From positions 1 through 15,915 of the forward strand of contig JAUPLZ010000061.1 of NCBI GenBank assembly GCA_030836705.1: a DNA stretch of 15,915 nt, read 5' to 3'. Source of the stretch: Campylobacterota bacterium (lineage in GTDB: Bacteria; Campylobacterota; Campylobacteria; Campylobacterales; SZUA-545). Numbering within the stretch: position 1 is the first letter of the stretch; every line of letters starts with the position of its first letter. Of the stretch, positions 1 to 7,888 are shown piece by piece. Both the position numbers and the translations under genes were made by a program. The notes under the pieces are model-generated. The model saw nothing but the letters and a program-made list of their open reading frames with translations. It was not told the origin of the DNA and did no database searches.

Positions 1-778
1 CATCCATTTCACTTGTGTAGATTTTGTTAAAAAGCGAGCGATCGTATTTTAAAGAGTCTCTTTCTAGCCAAGTTTTCTTGCAAATATCCTCAATGTCCAA
101 AAACTCAACCATTTTTACCACTTTTTCGCTTGCCTGCTCGCTTGATTGGACTAAAACCTGAAGTTTTTTAAATGTTAAAAAGAGCTCTTTTTTTATCTCT
201 TCGCTCTTTGCTTTAGTTTCGATTGTTCCTTTGCCTGAAAGTTCGGTATCTTTTTCGTACATAAACTTTAGTATGTCAAAAATATCGTTTATTCTTTTTT
301 TTTCGCCTATGGCAAGCCACAAGAGCTCTTGCCAGAGATTCTCTTTTTTTATCTCTTTTAAGAAGTTTTTTTGAAGCAAAAAATCATCAATTTTTGATAT
401 CTTAAAATCAACAGGCAAGCCGGCATAAAGAGAGAAGTTTCTTACAATGAGGTTCAAAAAACTGTCAATTGTCATGATTTTGTGTTCGCTTTTTAAGAAT
501 CTTTGTAAAACCTGCTCTTTTTTCTTTAAAATCTCCTCTTTTTGCAGTGCCAAAACAGCGCAAATTTCGCCAAGCTCCGCCTCTTTTTTTTCTAGGTTAT
601 AAAGTAGCTCTACTATTCTTATGCGCATCTCGTTTGCGGCTTTGTTGGTGAAAGTAAGCACTACTATTTTTTCCGGTTTAACGCCCAGAAAAAGGAGTGA
701 TGCATATCTTACGCTAAGCGTAAAAGTCTTGCCGCTTCCCGCACTTGCTTCATATGCTACATAAGGCTCAAACGACAT
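1..778 (-). CDS. addA: AddA helicase-nuclease subunit, N-terminal part
   Basis: Seen: an open frame from an ATG at 778-776 to the left edge, about 259 residues with no stop. It begins with a UvrD/Rep-type Walker A, ASAGSGKT (residues 11-18), followed by motif Ia, LTFTNKAANEM (about 41-51), and a TIDSF motif about 50 residues later. These belong to superfamily 1A helicases of the RecB/AddA type. Known: AddA pairs with AddB to resect double-strand breaks and load RecA for repair; AddA supplies the translocating motor and one nuclease domain. The C-terminal helicase motifs and nuclease lie beyond the window. The start lies one base after the addB stop, so translation is probably coupled and the two are probably one operon. 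A nine-A coding tract (minus strand; T run at 295-303) is read through in frame. The addA rather than recB assignment rests mainly on the neighbouring addB. Confidence 0.88.
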   Translation of the reverse strand, partial: MSFEPYVAYEASAGSGKTFTLSVRYASLLFLGVKPEKIVVLTFTNKAANEMRIRIVELLYNLEKKEAELGEICAVLALQKEEILKKKEQVLQRFLKSEHKIMTIDSFLNLIVRNFSLYAGLPVDFKISKIDDFLLQKNFLKEIKKENLWQELLWLAIGEKKRINDIFDILKFMYEKDTELSGKGTIETKAKSEEIKKELFLTFKKLQVLVQSSEQASEKVVKMVEFLDIEDICKKTWLERDSLKYDRSLFNKIYTSEMD

Positions 779-779
779 C

Positions 780-2528
780 TTACTCCCTTTCGCAGATGAT
801 TTTATACGGGCAATATCTGCACTCTTTTATCTCATCTGTCATTTCAAAAGTTTGGGTTTTTTCTTTGTATTTTTCAATATGGGTTTGAAGAAGCGCTTTT
901 TTTTGAGAAAAAAACTCCTCTTTTATCATTATGGAGTTGTTTAAATCATAATAAAAAGCTCCGCCGATTTTGCCAAAGTTTGAAGCTAAAATCTCATAAA
1001 AAACAAGCTGAAAATCTTTTGTATTTTCTAGCTTGCCATCAAGTGAAACAGGATAAGAGCCGCTCTTATAATCAATAATAAAGAGCCTATCCTCTTTTTT
1101 ATCTATCCTGTCTATAACTCCTTCAATGAGCATGCCTTCAAAAGCGCATTCTAGTTTTTTTTCACACAAAAAAACCTCATAGCCTTCTTTAAATCGTTTT
1201 ATTTCGTTTTGAACAAAAGGCAAAAGTTTTTTAAGCCATATGTCCCCCTCAAACTGAAGCGCTATGTCATCTTTTATTAACTTTTTTAGCTCCATTTCTA
1301 TCTCGTTAAAAAGCTCTTTTTCACTACTAAAAGCTGTTTTTTTTCTAAAGATATCGCGAAAAACACTGTGCAAAAAATTACCCATTTGATAGGGTTCAAA
1401 TTGGTCGCTTGGGATTTTATGCTCTTTGATTCTTTCTAGGTATTTGTAATAAAATTTTCTTTTGCAAGTGAGATAATCTTTGAGTTTTGTGGCGCTTAGC
1501 GGTTCGTTTGCCAAATCAACTTCAATCTCTATCAGGCTTTTTTCTTGCTCACATTTTGTGTTATTTTCATACAAAAGCGGCGCATACTCATACCCGATTT
1601 CTATCGGCTCTTTTTCTATTTGGAGCTGTTTTAAAAAGCTGCTTGGGATAGAATCCTCGCTTTTTACATAGATAATTGCAGCCTCTTTGCTTCTTAAAAA
1701 AAGATTATGATACAAATCAAGCTGAAGATTTTGCCTGTCTTTTCTTGTCGGAAGATTTGAATGTTTTCTAACGGCTGAGTTTAAATACAGATCTTTTTTA
1801 TTCTCTTTTGGCACAAATCCTTCATTAAAATCACACACGACTACGGCATCGAACTCTACGCCTCTGCTCTCCAAAGCACCCATAACCGTGATATTTCCGC
1901 CGCCAGTCATATCAATTTTTATGGTTGTTAATCTATTTAAAAAAAGATGAAAAATCTCTTTTAGCGGATAGCTTGCAAGCTCTTTTTTGATTTTTTTTAG
2001 AGCATGTATGTTTTCTAAATAAAGGTGTCTTTTTTCCTTATCGTCAATCTCTTCGCCAAAGGTTTCAAAAATCCTCACAATTTCATCAAAATCGATTACT
2101 TTTTCCCATAACTCTTCAAGCAGTTTTTCATCAATACTTAATCTTTTTGCTCTTAAGAGATTTTCGTGGTTTTTCTCCTCTCTTAGTTCATAGATTGCTT
2201 TTAGTTTTTTATAAAGCGGCTCATTATAAAAAGAAAACCCCATAGCATAGTTGAAGTTTTTTTTGTAATCATAAAAAGACAAAAGCTCTGCAAACTCTTC
2301 ATCTGGCAAAATAAGAGCGGTTTTTTGCGGCAAAATATGAGGCTTTTTCAAAAGGTCAAAAAGAGCTTTTTTGATAGCGGCAATCTGCATAAGTCTGCTT
2401 GGAGCGCTATATGTTTTTATCTCATACTCTTTTTTTATCTTATCGCTTCTTACAATCTCTTTTTTTGAAATATTTAAGGTGTAGCCATGGTTTGCTTCAA
2501 GCTCAAAACCTTCAAACCTATTGTGCAT
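780..2528 (-). CDS. addB: AddB, 3' segment (pseudo-helicase and PD-(D/E)XK nuclease)
   Basis: Seen: 582 codons from the first in-frame ATG. The frame is open back to about 2630, where it joins the 5' segment through a frameshift. Residues 210-245 carry a UvrD-like motif (GALESRGVEFDAVVV, then NEGFVP) seen in RecC/AddB proteins. The C-terminal half holds a RecB-family nuclease: H387, GVIDRID (470-476), IDYKSG (485-490) and Q507. A four-cysteine iron-sulfur staple is formed by C355 with C570, C573 and C579, as established for AddB. The ATG at 2528 has no Shine-Dalgarno before it, so this segment is probably not translated by itself. Restoring the frame gives a 776-residue protein, near the length I expect for AddB in this phylum. 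The stop TAA ends two bases before the addA start. Confidence 0.85.
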   Translation of the reverse strand: MHNRFEGFELEANHGYTLNISKKEIVRSDKIKKEYEIKTYSAPSRLMQIAAIKKALFDLLKKPHILPQKTALILPDEEFAELLSFYDYKKNFNYAMGFSFYNEPLYKKLKAIYELREEKNHENLLRAKRLSIDEKLLEELWEKVIDFDEIVRIFETFGEEIDDKEKRHLYLENIHALKKIKKELASYPLKEIFHLFLNRLTTIKIDMTGGGNITVMGALESRGVEFDAVVVCDFNEGFVPKENKKDLYLNSAVRKHSNLPTRKDRQNLQLDLYHNLFLRSKEAAIIYVKSEDSIPSSFLKQLQIEKEPIEIGYEYAPLLYENNTKCEQEKSLIEIEVDLANEPLSATKLKDYLTCKRKFYYKYLERIKEHKIPSDQFEPYQMGNFLHSVFRDIFRKKTAFSSEKELFNEIEMELKKLIKDDIALQFEGDIWLKKLLPFVQNEIKRFKEGYEVFLCEKKLECAFEGMLIEGVIDRIDKKEDRLFIIDYKSGSYPVSLDGKLENTKDFQLVFYEILASNFGKIGGAFYYDLNNSIMIKEEFFSQKKALLQTHIEKYKEKTQTFEMTDEIKECRYCPYKIICERE

Positions 2529-2625
2529 TTTTTTTGTAAAAAAGCTAGTAGAGATATGTAAAAAACAGTCAGAAATTTTGGCAATTTTCTCAAAAAGCGC
2601 TACTTCGTATCTGCTTAAGTATCCT

Positions 2626-3111
2626 TCAAAAAAAAATGTGAATTTCTTTAAAGTTTTTTAAGTAATCGTCGTTTATCTCATAAATCATGGGTGCGTTTAT
2701 CGGATCAACATATAGGTGTTCATCTAAAAGTGCCAAATATCTTGAAAAAAGTATTTTTAAAACATTTAGATGACTGTCGTATTCGGCATAAGTATCAGCT
2801 CTTTGTATATCTTCAAAAGTCACGCCCTCTTTCGTCAGCTCTTCAAAAAATTTTAAAATCGCCGTAGAGCTTTTGATAAACTTTAAAAAATCTTTTTCTA
2901 TTTTAAGGAGGTCAAAATCGCCAAAATCAGCCGCCTCTTTTAATAAAATAGCTCTTTGGTCGTCATCTATAAATTTTCTGTTTTGAAAAATCTGTGCTCT
3001 TTTTTCAAACTCATCGATAGTTAAAAGCTTGTCAAGCAAGGATTTTTTTTCGTAGTTTTTTACAATAAAATCTCTTATTGCCCTATGATTTGTAAATACA
3101 AGAAGCTTCAT
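2626..3111 (-). CDS. addB: AddB, 5' segment ending at a premature TGA
   Basis: Seen: an ATG at 3111-3109, three bases after the stop of the upstream permease gene, opens 161 codons and ends at TGA within a T9GA string. The predicted protein is the N-terminal helicase-like region of AddB. I see no Walker A lysine motif near its start (it begins MKLLVFTNHRAIRDF), consistent with AddB being a non-motor subunit in this group (inference). The last residues, HIFF, continue naturally as EGYLSRYEVALFEKIA in the next frame and run without interruption into the 3' segment. This shows that one gene has been split. Without recoding, the product lacks both the nuclease and the iron-sulfur cysteines and should be inactive. 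Confidence 0.8.
   Translation of the reverse strand: MKLLVFTNHRAIRDFIVKNYEKKSLLDKLLTIDEFEKRAQIFQNRKFIDDDQRAILLKEAADFGDFDLLKIEKDFLKFIKSSTAILKFFEELTKEGVTFEDIQRADTYAEYDSHLNVLKILFSRYLALLDEHLYVDPINAPMIYEINDDYLKNFKEIHIFF
2628..2636 (-). other. Nine-T homopolymer that breaks the addB frame
   Basis: In the coding direction the sequence reads CAC A, nine T, GAAGGA. With nine T the frame stops at TGA; with eight it reads I-F-F-E-G and joins the two addB segments. The local codons are UUU-UGA-A, so a +1 slip of the P-site Phe tRNA onto an overlapping UUU would also restore the frame. This resembles the prfB (RF2) shift at CUU-UGA-C, but I see no Shine-Dalgarno-like stimulator just upstream. Length variation of the tract, transcriptional slippage and sequencing error are the other explanations. 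Confidence 0.75.
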
Positions 3112-3114
3112 GGG

Positions 3115-4128
3115 CTAATAGACTCCTTTTATTCTTTTTCGATAAATCAGGTACGAAATAAAAAGCCAAACAAAAGGAACCGCAAAAACAGAATAGAGCG
3201 GGTAATTTTGACCAAAAACATATATCATCGAATAGTAGAGTGTGCTAAAAAATATTGCGTAAACGGCGGTTATATTTTTTTCGTATCTTGGATTTACTAC
3301 GCCAAGAGAGGCAATCATAAGAAGCGACAAAATCGGAAAAAGAGCAGTCAAAATAGCAACTGAAAGGTCTCTTGGATTTTTTTTAATCCATTCATTCCAA
3401 AAGTCTATTATGTTTGAATAGCGAAGTTTTGTCATGCTTGAGGGTTTGTTTACCTGCATTTGAGAGAAGTTTATCATTTGAATCTCCTCTTGTAAAATAT
3501 TGTAGGCTTTGCCCTCTTTTAAAGAAAGATTAAAATACCCCTCTTTTTGAGAAACGGCTCCTTCATCCGCCTTGATAAAAATATCACTTTTTTCTTGTTT
3601 GGAGAAAAGCACTAGGTTGCCGTATCTATTTTCGCTCTTTGTGCTATCGATATGCAAAAGCCAATCCCCGAATTTTTGCCCGTATTCGCTCGGTTTTAGG
3701 TTTAGTTGAGAGCTATCTTCTTTTGAGTATATCATCTCTTTTGCTTTTAACATCGCTTTTGGTTTTAGCCATAATCCTACAACCAAAAGTATGGCGGTTG
3801 CTAAAATTGCCAAAACACTAAGCGCTTTTATAATCATCTTGGTGCTGCCCTGCAATGCAAAAATGACTATAAGTTCAAGGTCGAATGATAGTTTGCCGAG
3901 CGAGATAATAGCGCCTGCAAAAAATGAAACAGGAAGCGTATAGAGCAAAATTTCCGGCGTGTAGTAAAAATAAAGCTGTATGATTTCCGAAAATGAGATT
4001 TTTAAATAAGCCGTCTGAGTTGAAATCTGTATAAAAAATGCGATAGAGACTATTAAAACCAGTGCCGAAAATATGGGAAAAAAACTATCCCAAAAATTTT
4101 TTATGCTATATTTTGTTAATACGCTCAT
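3115..4128 (-). CDS. LptF/LptG-family permease (YjgP/YjgQ)
   Basis: Known: LptF and LptG are the inner-membrane permease subunits of the Lpt machine, which with the ATPase LptB extracts lipopolysaccharide and passes it to LptC. Seen: about 337 residues. Hydrophobic segments lie near residues 15-35, 55-75 and 95-120; a soluble stretch of about 140 residues follows (the periplasmic beta-jellyroll region in this family); three more spans lie near the C-terminus. The sequence PEILLYTLPVSFFAGAII is typical of the family's second span. I chose the ATG at 4128, four bases after AAGAAG (4138-4133); a GTG one codon earlier is also possible but sits too close to it. It leads the operon with addB three bases downstream. 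Which of LptF or LptG it is cannot be decided here. Confidence 0.82.
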   Translation of the reverse strand: MSVLTKYSIKNFWDSFFPIFSALVLIVSIAFFIQISTQTAYLKISFSEIIQLYFYYTPEILLYTLPVSFFAGAIISLGKLSFDLELIVIFALQGSTKMIIKALSVLAILATAILLVVGLWLKPKAMLKAKEMIYSKEDSSQLNLKPSEYGQKFGDWLLHIDSTKSENRYGNLVLFSKQEKSDIFIKADEGAVSQKEGYFNLSLKEGKAYNILQEEIQMINFSQMQVNKPSSMTKLRYSNIIDFWNEWIKKNPRDLSVAILTALFPILSLLMIASLGVVNPRYEKNITAVYAIFFSTLYYSMIYVFGQNYPLYSVFAVPFVWLFISYLIYRKRIKGVY

Positions 4129-4205
4129 CACACTTCTTGTAGCTAAATTTCGTGATTTTAACTTAATGTATGTAAAATTTTAGTTTTTAACAAAAAAGGC
4201 ATAAA

Positions 4206-5609
4206 TTGCAAACCTCCCTGTTTAGTAAAAATTTTTTAATTCTTCTTTTTGCCGTCTCCTTTTTTAATGTAATCTATAATTTTTTTATACCGATTCATCC
4301 CGATGAAGCTTACTATTGGCATTGGGCACAAAAGCTAGAATTTGGATATTTTGACCATCCGCCTTTTGTAGCGTATTTGATTAGGCTTTTTACGCTTATT
4401 GGCGACCATGTGGTTTTTATAAGAATGGTTGCTGTTTTTTCGGTAGCTGCCTCATCTATTTTTATCTATCTTTTGACCAAAAAAATCTCAGATGAAAAAT
4501 CGGCTCTTATTGCAAGCGTTATTTACCTCTCCCTTCCTGTCGCGCAGACCTCTTTTTCTATTACCACTCCTGATTCTGCGCTTTTGATTTTTTGGAGCGG
4601 AGCTGTTTATTTTGCCTATCTTGCTCTTTTTGAAACAGACAAAAAAAACATCTATCTCGCCGGAATTTTTCTAGGGCTTGCGCTTGCTAGCAAGCTAACC
4701 GCCATACTTCTTGTGGGAATCGTAGGGCTTTATATTTTGCTAAAAAAAAAAGAGCTTCTTACTTCTATTCACACTTGGCTTGCTTTTGTTTTGTGTTTTT
4801 CGCTTTTTGGCGGAGTTGTTTACTGGAACTATCAACACGAATGGGTGAGTTTTACATATCAATACGCTCACGGAAGCTCAAAGGATTTTGGCATTACCCT
4901 AAAGTATCTGCAAGAGTATATTTTAGGAGTTGTCTTTTTGATTACACCGCTGTTTTTTGTGACGGCAATTTACATAATTCTAAAAAAAAGAGAGTATAGC
5001 GAGGCTGAAAAGTTCTTGCTTTTTATGACCGGATTTATATTTTTGTTTTTTGCATATAAGGCTCTTTTTAAGAAAATGGCGCTCAATTGGTATGCGCCCG
5101 CACTTTTGAGTCTCATACCTTTTGTAGCAATTTATATCAATCGGTTTAACCTAAAAAAGCTTTTTATCTCATCGCTTCTAGTTTCTATCGCACTTTCGTT
5201 TGTCATAAAATTTCCAGATATTTTTGTGCCAAAAAGCATCAATCCAAAATACCACTTTGTCGGTTACAAAGAGGCGGTAGATGCCTTTAAGGAGTACACA
5301 AAAGGCGAAGATGCGCCTATTTGTTCTGATTACTACTCGACAACCGCTGTTTTAAATTATTTTATGCCAGAGCATAAGAGCGCAATCTCTTCTATTTTTT
5401 CGACACGCCCCAATATGTATACTGTTTGGGAAAAAGAAGAGAGCGTTGAATTTAAAAACTGTTTTGGTTTTATCGAAAGAGACGAAATAAAAGAAAATAT
5501 AAGACAAAAGTGTGAAATCAAAAACGAAAAAGAGTTTATCTACAAAAGCATAGAGGCAAAAGATAAAAAGTTCATTTTTTTTGAATGCGCTCTAAAATCA
5601 CAAAAATGA
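4206..5609 (+). CDS. GT39/ArnT-like polyprenyl-phosphate-sugar glycosyltransferase
   Basis: Role by family: an integral-membrane GT-C enzyme that takes a sugar from a polyprenyl phosphate and transfers it to a protein, lipid or glycan on the periplasmic side. Seen: 467 residues, about ten or more hydrophobic spans, then a soluble C-terminal domain of about 100 residues. The first periplasmic loop carries HPDEAYYW (31-38) with the acidic DE pair expected of the catalytic site, followed by GYFDHPP (47-53), both characteristic of ArnT/PMT-type enzymes. The start is TTG, supported by AAAAAAGG six bases upstream; I see no better ATG. A ten-A run at 4742-4751 encodes K-K-K and keeps frame. It is first of four co-oriented genes and is followed by a likely flippase and a polyprenyl-phosphate-mannose synthase. 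The sugar and acceptor are unknown; flagella or surface glycans are possible targets. Confidence 0.8.
   Translation: MQTSLFSKNFLILLFAVSFFNVIYNFFIPIHPDEAYYWHWAQKLEFGYFDHPPFVAYLIRLFTLIGDHVVFIRMVAVFSVAASSIFIYLLTKKISDEKSALIASVIYLSLPVAQTSFSITTPDSALLIFWSGAVYFAYLALFETDKKNIYLAGIFLGLALASKLTAILLVGIVGLYILLKKKELLTSIHTWLAFVLCFSLFGGVVYWNYQHEWVSFTYQYAHGSSKDFGITLKYLQEYILGVVFLITPLFFVTAIYIILKKREYSEAEKFLLFMTGFIFLFFAYKALFKKMALNWYAPALLSLIPFVAIYINRFNLKKLFISSLLVSIALSFVIKFPDIFVPKSINPKYHFVGYKEAVDAFKEYTKGEDAPICSDYYSTTAVLNYFMPEHKSAISSIFSTRPNMYTVWEKEESVEFKNCFGFIERDEIKENIRQKCEIKNEKEFIYKSIEAKDKKFIFFECALKSQK
4742..4751 (+). repeat. Ten-A coding homopolymer in the GT39 gene
   Basis: Ten consecutive A residues read CTA-AAA-AAA-AAA-GAG (L-K-K-K-E) in frame. 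This is the longest mononucleotide run I found in the window. A one-base change would truncate the glycosyltransferase after about 40 percent of its length. Runs of nine or more A or T can also cause RNA polymerase slippage. Presence is certain; any role is inference. Confidence 0.9.
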
Positions 5610-5622
5610 TAGAATCAGTGCA

Positions 5623-6531
5623 ATGAAACTTTTTATCAAACTAGCTATCACTTTAATTATTTTTTTTGTTATTTTTAGATCTATCGATGTCGATAAATTT
5701 CTCTTTGTCGTGTCAAAATCCAACGGTCTTTTTTTGCTTTTTGCACTTTTGTTTCAGTACTTGAGTACGCTTTTGGCGTCTTATCGATGGTTTTTGATTA
5801 TGAAAACGCTTAAATACTCTCAAGATTTTTTGTTTTTTTATAGAAGCTACTTTAAAGGAACATTTTTTAATCAAGCACTTCCAAGTACGATAGGCGGAGA
5901 TGCGATAAGAGTCCTTGATATCATCAAAGCAAAAGGGAATAAAAAAAGAGCTTTTTTTGATGTTCTTATAGATAGAGTTATCGGGCTTTTTGGGCTTGTG
6001 CTTTTGAGTCTAATCGCCAATCTGTTTCAGCCTGATTTATTGCCAAAAGATTTGTTTATTCTATTGATTATGCTCTCTTTGGGCGGAATTTTTGGGGTTT
6101 TTGCCTTGCTTTATCTTAGCTGGGCGCCGTTTTTTAAAAGATATAAGTTTTTAAAGCTATTTTTTGACCTTTCTATAAGATTTAGAATTATTCTAAAAAA
6201 CAAAAAGAGGTTTTTTACGCAAGCCGCACTTTCTATGTTTGTTCACCTTCTTGCGGTTGCTTCTTTTTATATGATTGCCGTTAGTATTTCTTTTGAAGCT
6301 GATTTTACTGTTTTTCTTTCAATAGTTCCTGCTGTTTTGCTTATCTCTATCGTTCCTGTTTCGCTTGCAGGCTGGGGCATAAGAGAGAGTGCTATGATTG
6401 GGCTCTTTTTGCTAGTCGGCGCCGATGTAGAAAAGGTGCTTTCTATCTCAATTCTTTATGGTATTATTCTCATCTTAGTCGGTATTTACGGCGCAATTTT
6501 TTATCTAAAAGAGAAGAAGGAAATTTTTTGA
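5623..6531 (+). CDS. LPG-synthase-TM family (UPF0104) membrane protein, possible polyprenyl-sugar flippase
   Basis: Seen: 302 residues, seven to eight hydrophobic spans. It carries the family landmarks NQALPSTIGGDAIR (83-96) and, near residues 245-265, VSLAGWGIRESA, matching the conserved G-W-G-x-R-E motif of the flippase-like domain found in MprF and AglD. It lacks a fused soluble aminoacyl-transferase domain, so it is not itself a lysylphosphatidylglycerol synthase. It starts 13 bases after the glycosyltransferase stop with a poor Shine-Dalgarno, suggesting translational coupling. Its stop overlaps the start of the next gene by four bases (TTGA). Inference: lying between a lipid-linked sugar transferase and a lipid-linked sugar synthase, it could move the lipid-linked sugar across the membrane. 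This has not been shown for the family in general. Confidence 0.8.
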   Translation: MKLFIKLAITLIIFFVIFRSIDVDKFLFVVSKSNGLFLLFALLFQYLSTLLASYRWFLIMKTLKYSQDFLFFYRSYFKGTFFNQALPSTIGGDAIRVLDIIKAKGNKKRAFFDVLIDRVIGLFGLVLLSLIANLFQPDLLPKDLFILLIMLSLGGIFGVFALLYLSWAPFFKRYKFLKLFFDLSIRFRIILKNKKRFFTQAALSMFVHLLAVASFYMIAVSISFEADFTVFLSIVPAVLLISIVPVSLAGWGIRESAMIGLFLLVGADVEKVLSISILYGIILILVGIYGAIFYLKEKKEIF

Positions 6532-7229
6532 AAATCATTGTTGTTATCCCAACTTATAACGAAAAAGACAATATAAAAAAAATAATAGACACCGTTCTTG
6601 GCGTGGATAATTCAATAGAGATTTTAATAGTAGACGACAATTCGCCGGACGGCACAAGCGATATAGTAAAAGAACTTCAAGAGAAAAATCCAAAAATCCA
6701 TCTCTTAAAAAGAGCGGGCAAGCTAGGGCTTGGAACGGCTTATGTAGATGGATTCAAAACTGCGCTTAAACAAAATCCGGATTTTATCGTGCAGATGGAT
6801 GCTGATTTTTCGCATGACCCAAAATATATCAAAGATTTTATAGCAAGCAAAGAAAAAGCGGATGTAATTATCGGCTCAAGATATATAAAAGGCATAAGCG
6901 TTATCAATTGGCCGCTTAGAAGAGTCCTTTTGTCATATTTTGCCAACAAATACGCCAAGATAGTCACCGGTCTGCCGATAGAAGATTGCACGGGCGGATT
7001 CAAATGGATAAGAGCAGAATTTTTAAAAAAAGTAAATCTTGATGCCATAAGCTCCAACGGATATGCTTTTCAAATAGAGATGAACTACGCTTTTTTCAAA
7101 AAAGGAGCAAGAATACTTGAGCTTCCTATTATTTTTGCAGACAGAGAAGAGGGTGTGTCCAAAATGTCTGGGAATATCATAAGAGAGGCGATTTTTAAAA
7201 TCTGGACTTTTCACTTCAAAAAATATTAA
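6528..7229 (+). CDS. Polyprenyl-phosphate mannose (DPM1-like) synthase, GT2 family
   Basis: Reaction by family: a nucleotide sugar, usually GDP-mannose, plus polyprenyl phosphate gives polyprenyl-phospho-sugar at the cytoplasmic face. Seen: 233 residues with a GT-A fold layout: VVIPTYNE (5-12), VDDNSPDGT (35-43), MDADFSHDP (90-98) with the metal-binding DxD, and CTGGFKW near residue 152. The catalytic domain is complete. There is no C-terminal GtrA-like membrane part, so this is the short soluble type, like human DPM1 in domain content. The start is TTG, seven bases after GAGAAGAAGG and overlapping the previous stop. Inference: it makes the donor used by the GT39 enzyme two genes upstream. 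The actual sugar (mannose, glucose or other) cannot be read from the sequence. Confidence 0.87.
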   Translation: MKIIVVIPTYNEKDNIKKIIDTVLGVDNSIEILIVDDNSPDGTSDIVKELQEKNPKIHLLKRAGKLGLGTAYVDGFKTALKQNPDFIVQMDADFSHDPKYIKDFIASKEKADVIIGSRYIKGISVINWPLRRVLLSYFANKYAKIVTGLPIEDCTGGFKWIRAEFLKKVNLDAISSNGYAFQIEMNYAFFKKGARILELPIIFADREEGVSKMSGNIIREAIFKIWTFHFKKY

Positions 7230-7248
7230 CCCGTAAGGTTTTTTTTAG

Positions 7249-7863
7249 ATGGATTATTTTATCTTCGCCGATATCATGGGGATTATTGCTTTTACTATAA
7301 GCGGATTTTTAGTCGCCATCAAAAACGACCTAGATATTTTAGGCATTCTTATAGCCAGCTCGCTTACGGCGCTTGGCGGCGGAATATTAAGAGATGCCAT
7401 TCTTAGTTCGCCCCCGTTTGCTTTTACCGCAATTTATCCGGCGGCTACGCTGATGGCTACTATTGCTTTGATTTTTTTATTAAAACTCTACAAAAAAGAC
7501 TCTATCGAGAGAAAATGGATATTCGTAGTGAGCGATACGGTAGGTCTTGTTGCTTTTAGCATTACTGGCGCGCTGCTTGCTATTAATGCGGAATATAACT
7601 TTTTTGGCATTGTAATCGTTAGTTTTATAACCGCAGTCGGCGGCGGAGTCACAAGAGATATTATGATAAATCAAGTTCCGTCGGTGCTTATTAGTGATTT
7701 TTACGGTTCTATTGCGGTGATTGTTGCTTTTTTATTAGGTATTTTGGAGTTTTTTGGCGCTATTAACGAATTTAGCATTATTGCAATAGCGGTTTTTAGC
7801 GTTGTTTTAAGGCTGGTGGCTTATAAAAAAAGATGGAATTTGCCAAAAATAAACAAACAGTGA
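7249..7863 (+). CDS. TRIC-family (UPF0126/YicG-like) cation channel protein
   Basis: Seen: 204 residues, almost entirely hydrophobic, in two homologous halves of three spans each plus one final span. Each half carries a glycine-rich signature: GGGILRD (43-49) and GGGVTRD (131-137). Both halves also have an A-F-x-I-x-G sequence in the first span of the repeat. This tandem arrangement defines UPF0126, whose prokaryotic members are homologous to TRIC trimeric cation channels. A Shine-Dalgarno, TAAGG, lies about nine bases before the ATG, and the gene starts 19 bases after the synthase gene, so it is probably the last gene of that operon. Its role, perhaps monovalent cation flux, has no obvious link to glycosylation. 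The stop lies nine bases from the end of the convergent maf gene. Confidence 0.87.
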   Translation: MDYFIFADIMGIIAFTISGFLVAIKNDLDILGILIASSLTALGGGILRDAILSSPPFAFTAIYPAATLMATIALIFLLKLYKKDSIERKWIFVVSDTVGLVAFSITGALLAINAEYNFFGIVIVSFITAVGGGVTRDIMINQVPSVLISDFYGSIAVIVAFLLGILEFFGAINEFSIIAIAVFSVVLRLVAYKKRWNLPKINKQ

Positions 7864-7867
7864 TTTA

Positions 7868-7888
7868 AGAGTCTATTTCCAAGACTCT
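7868..7888. terminator. Hairpin at the TRIC/maf convergent junction
   Basis: AGAGTCT (7868-7874) pairs perfectly with AGACTCT (7882-7888) around a seven-base loop and overlaps the maf stop codon. On the plus strand a T5 run follows after a few bases (GCTGTTTTTA), so it may weakly end the TRIC operon. There is no T tract on the minus side. Confidence 0.4.

Noticed and set aside
2526..2528. Independent translation start for the 3' addB segment
   Set aside because: No Shine-Dalgarno precedes this ATG, and the frame continues upstream with AddB-like sequence to the T tract.
4129..4205. Promoters in the divergent region between the permease and the GT39 gene
   Set aside because: Several TAAAAT-like strings occur on both strands, but in such AT-rich sequence none has a TGN extension or spacing good enough to call.
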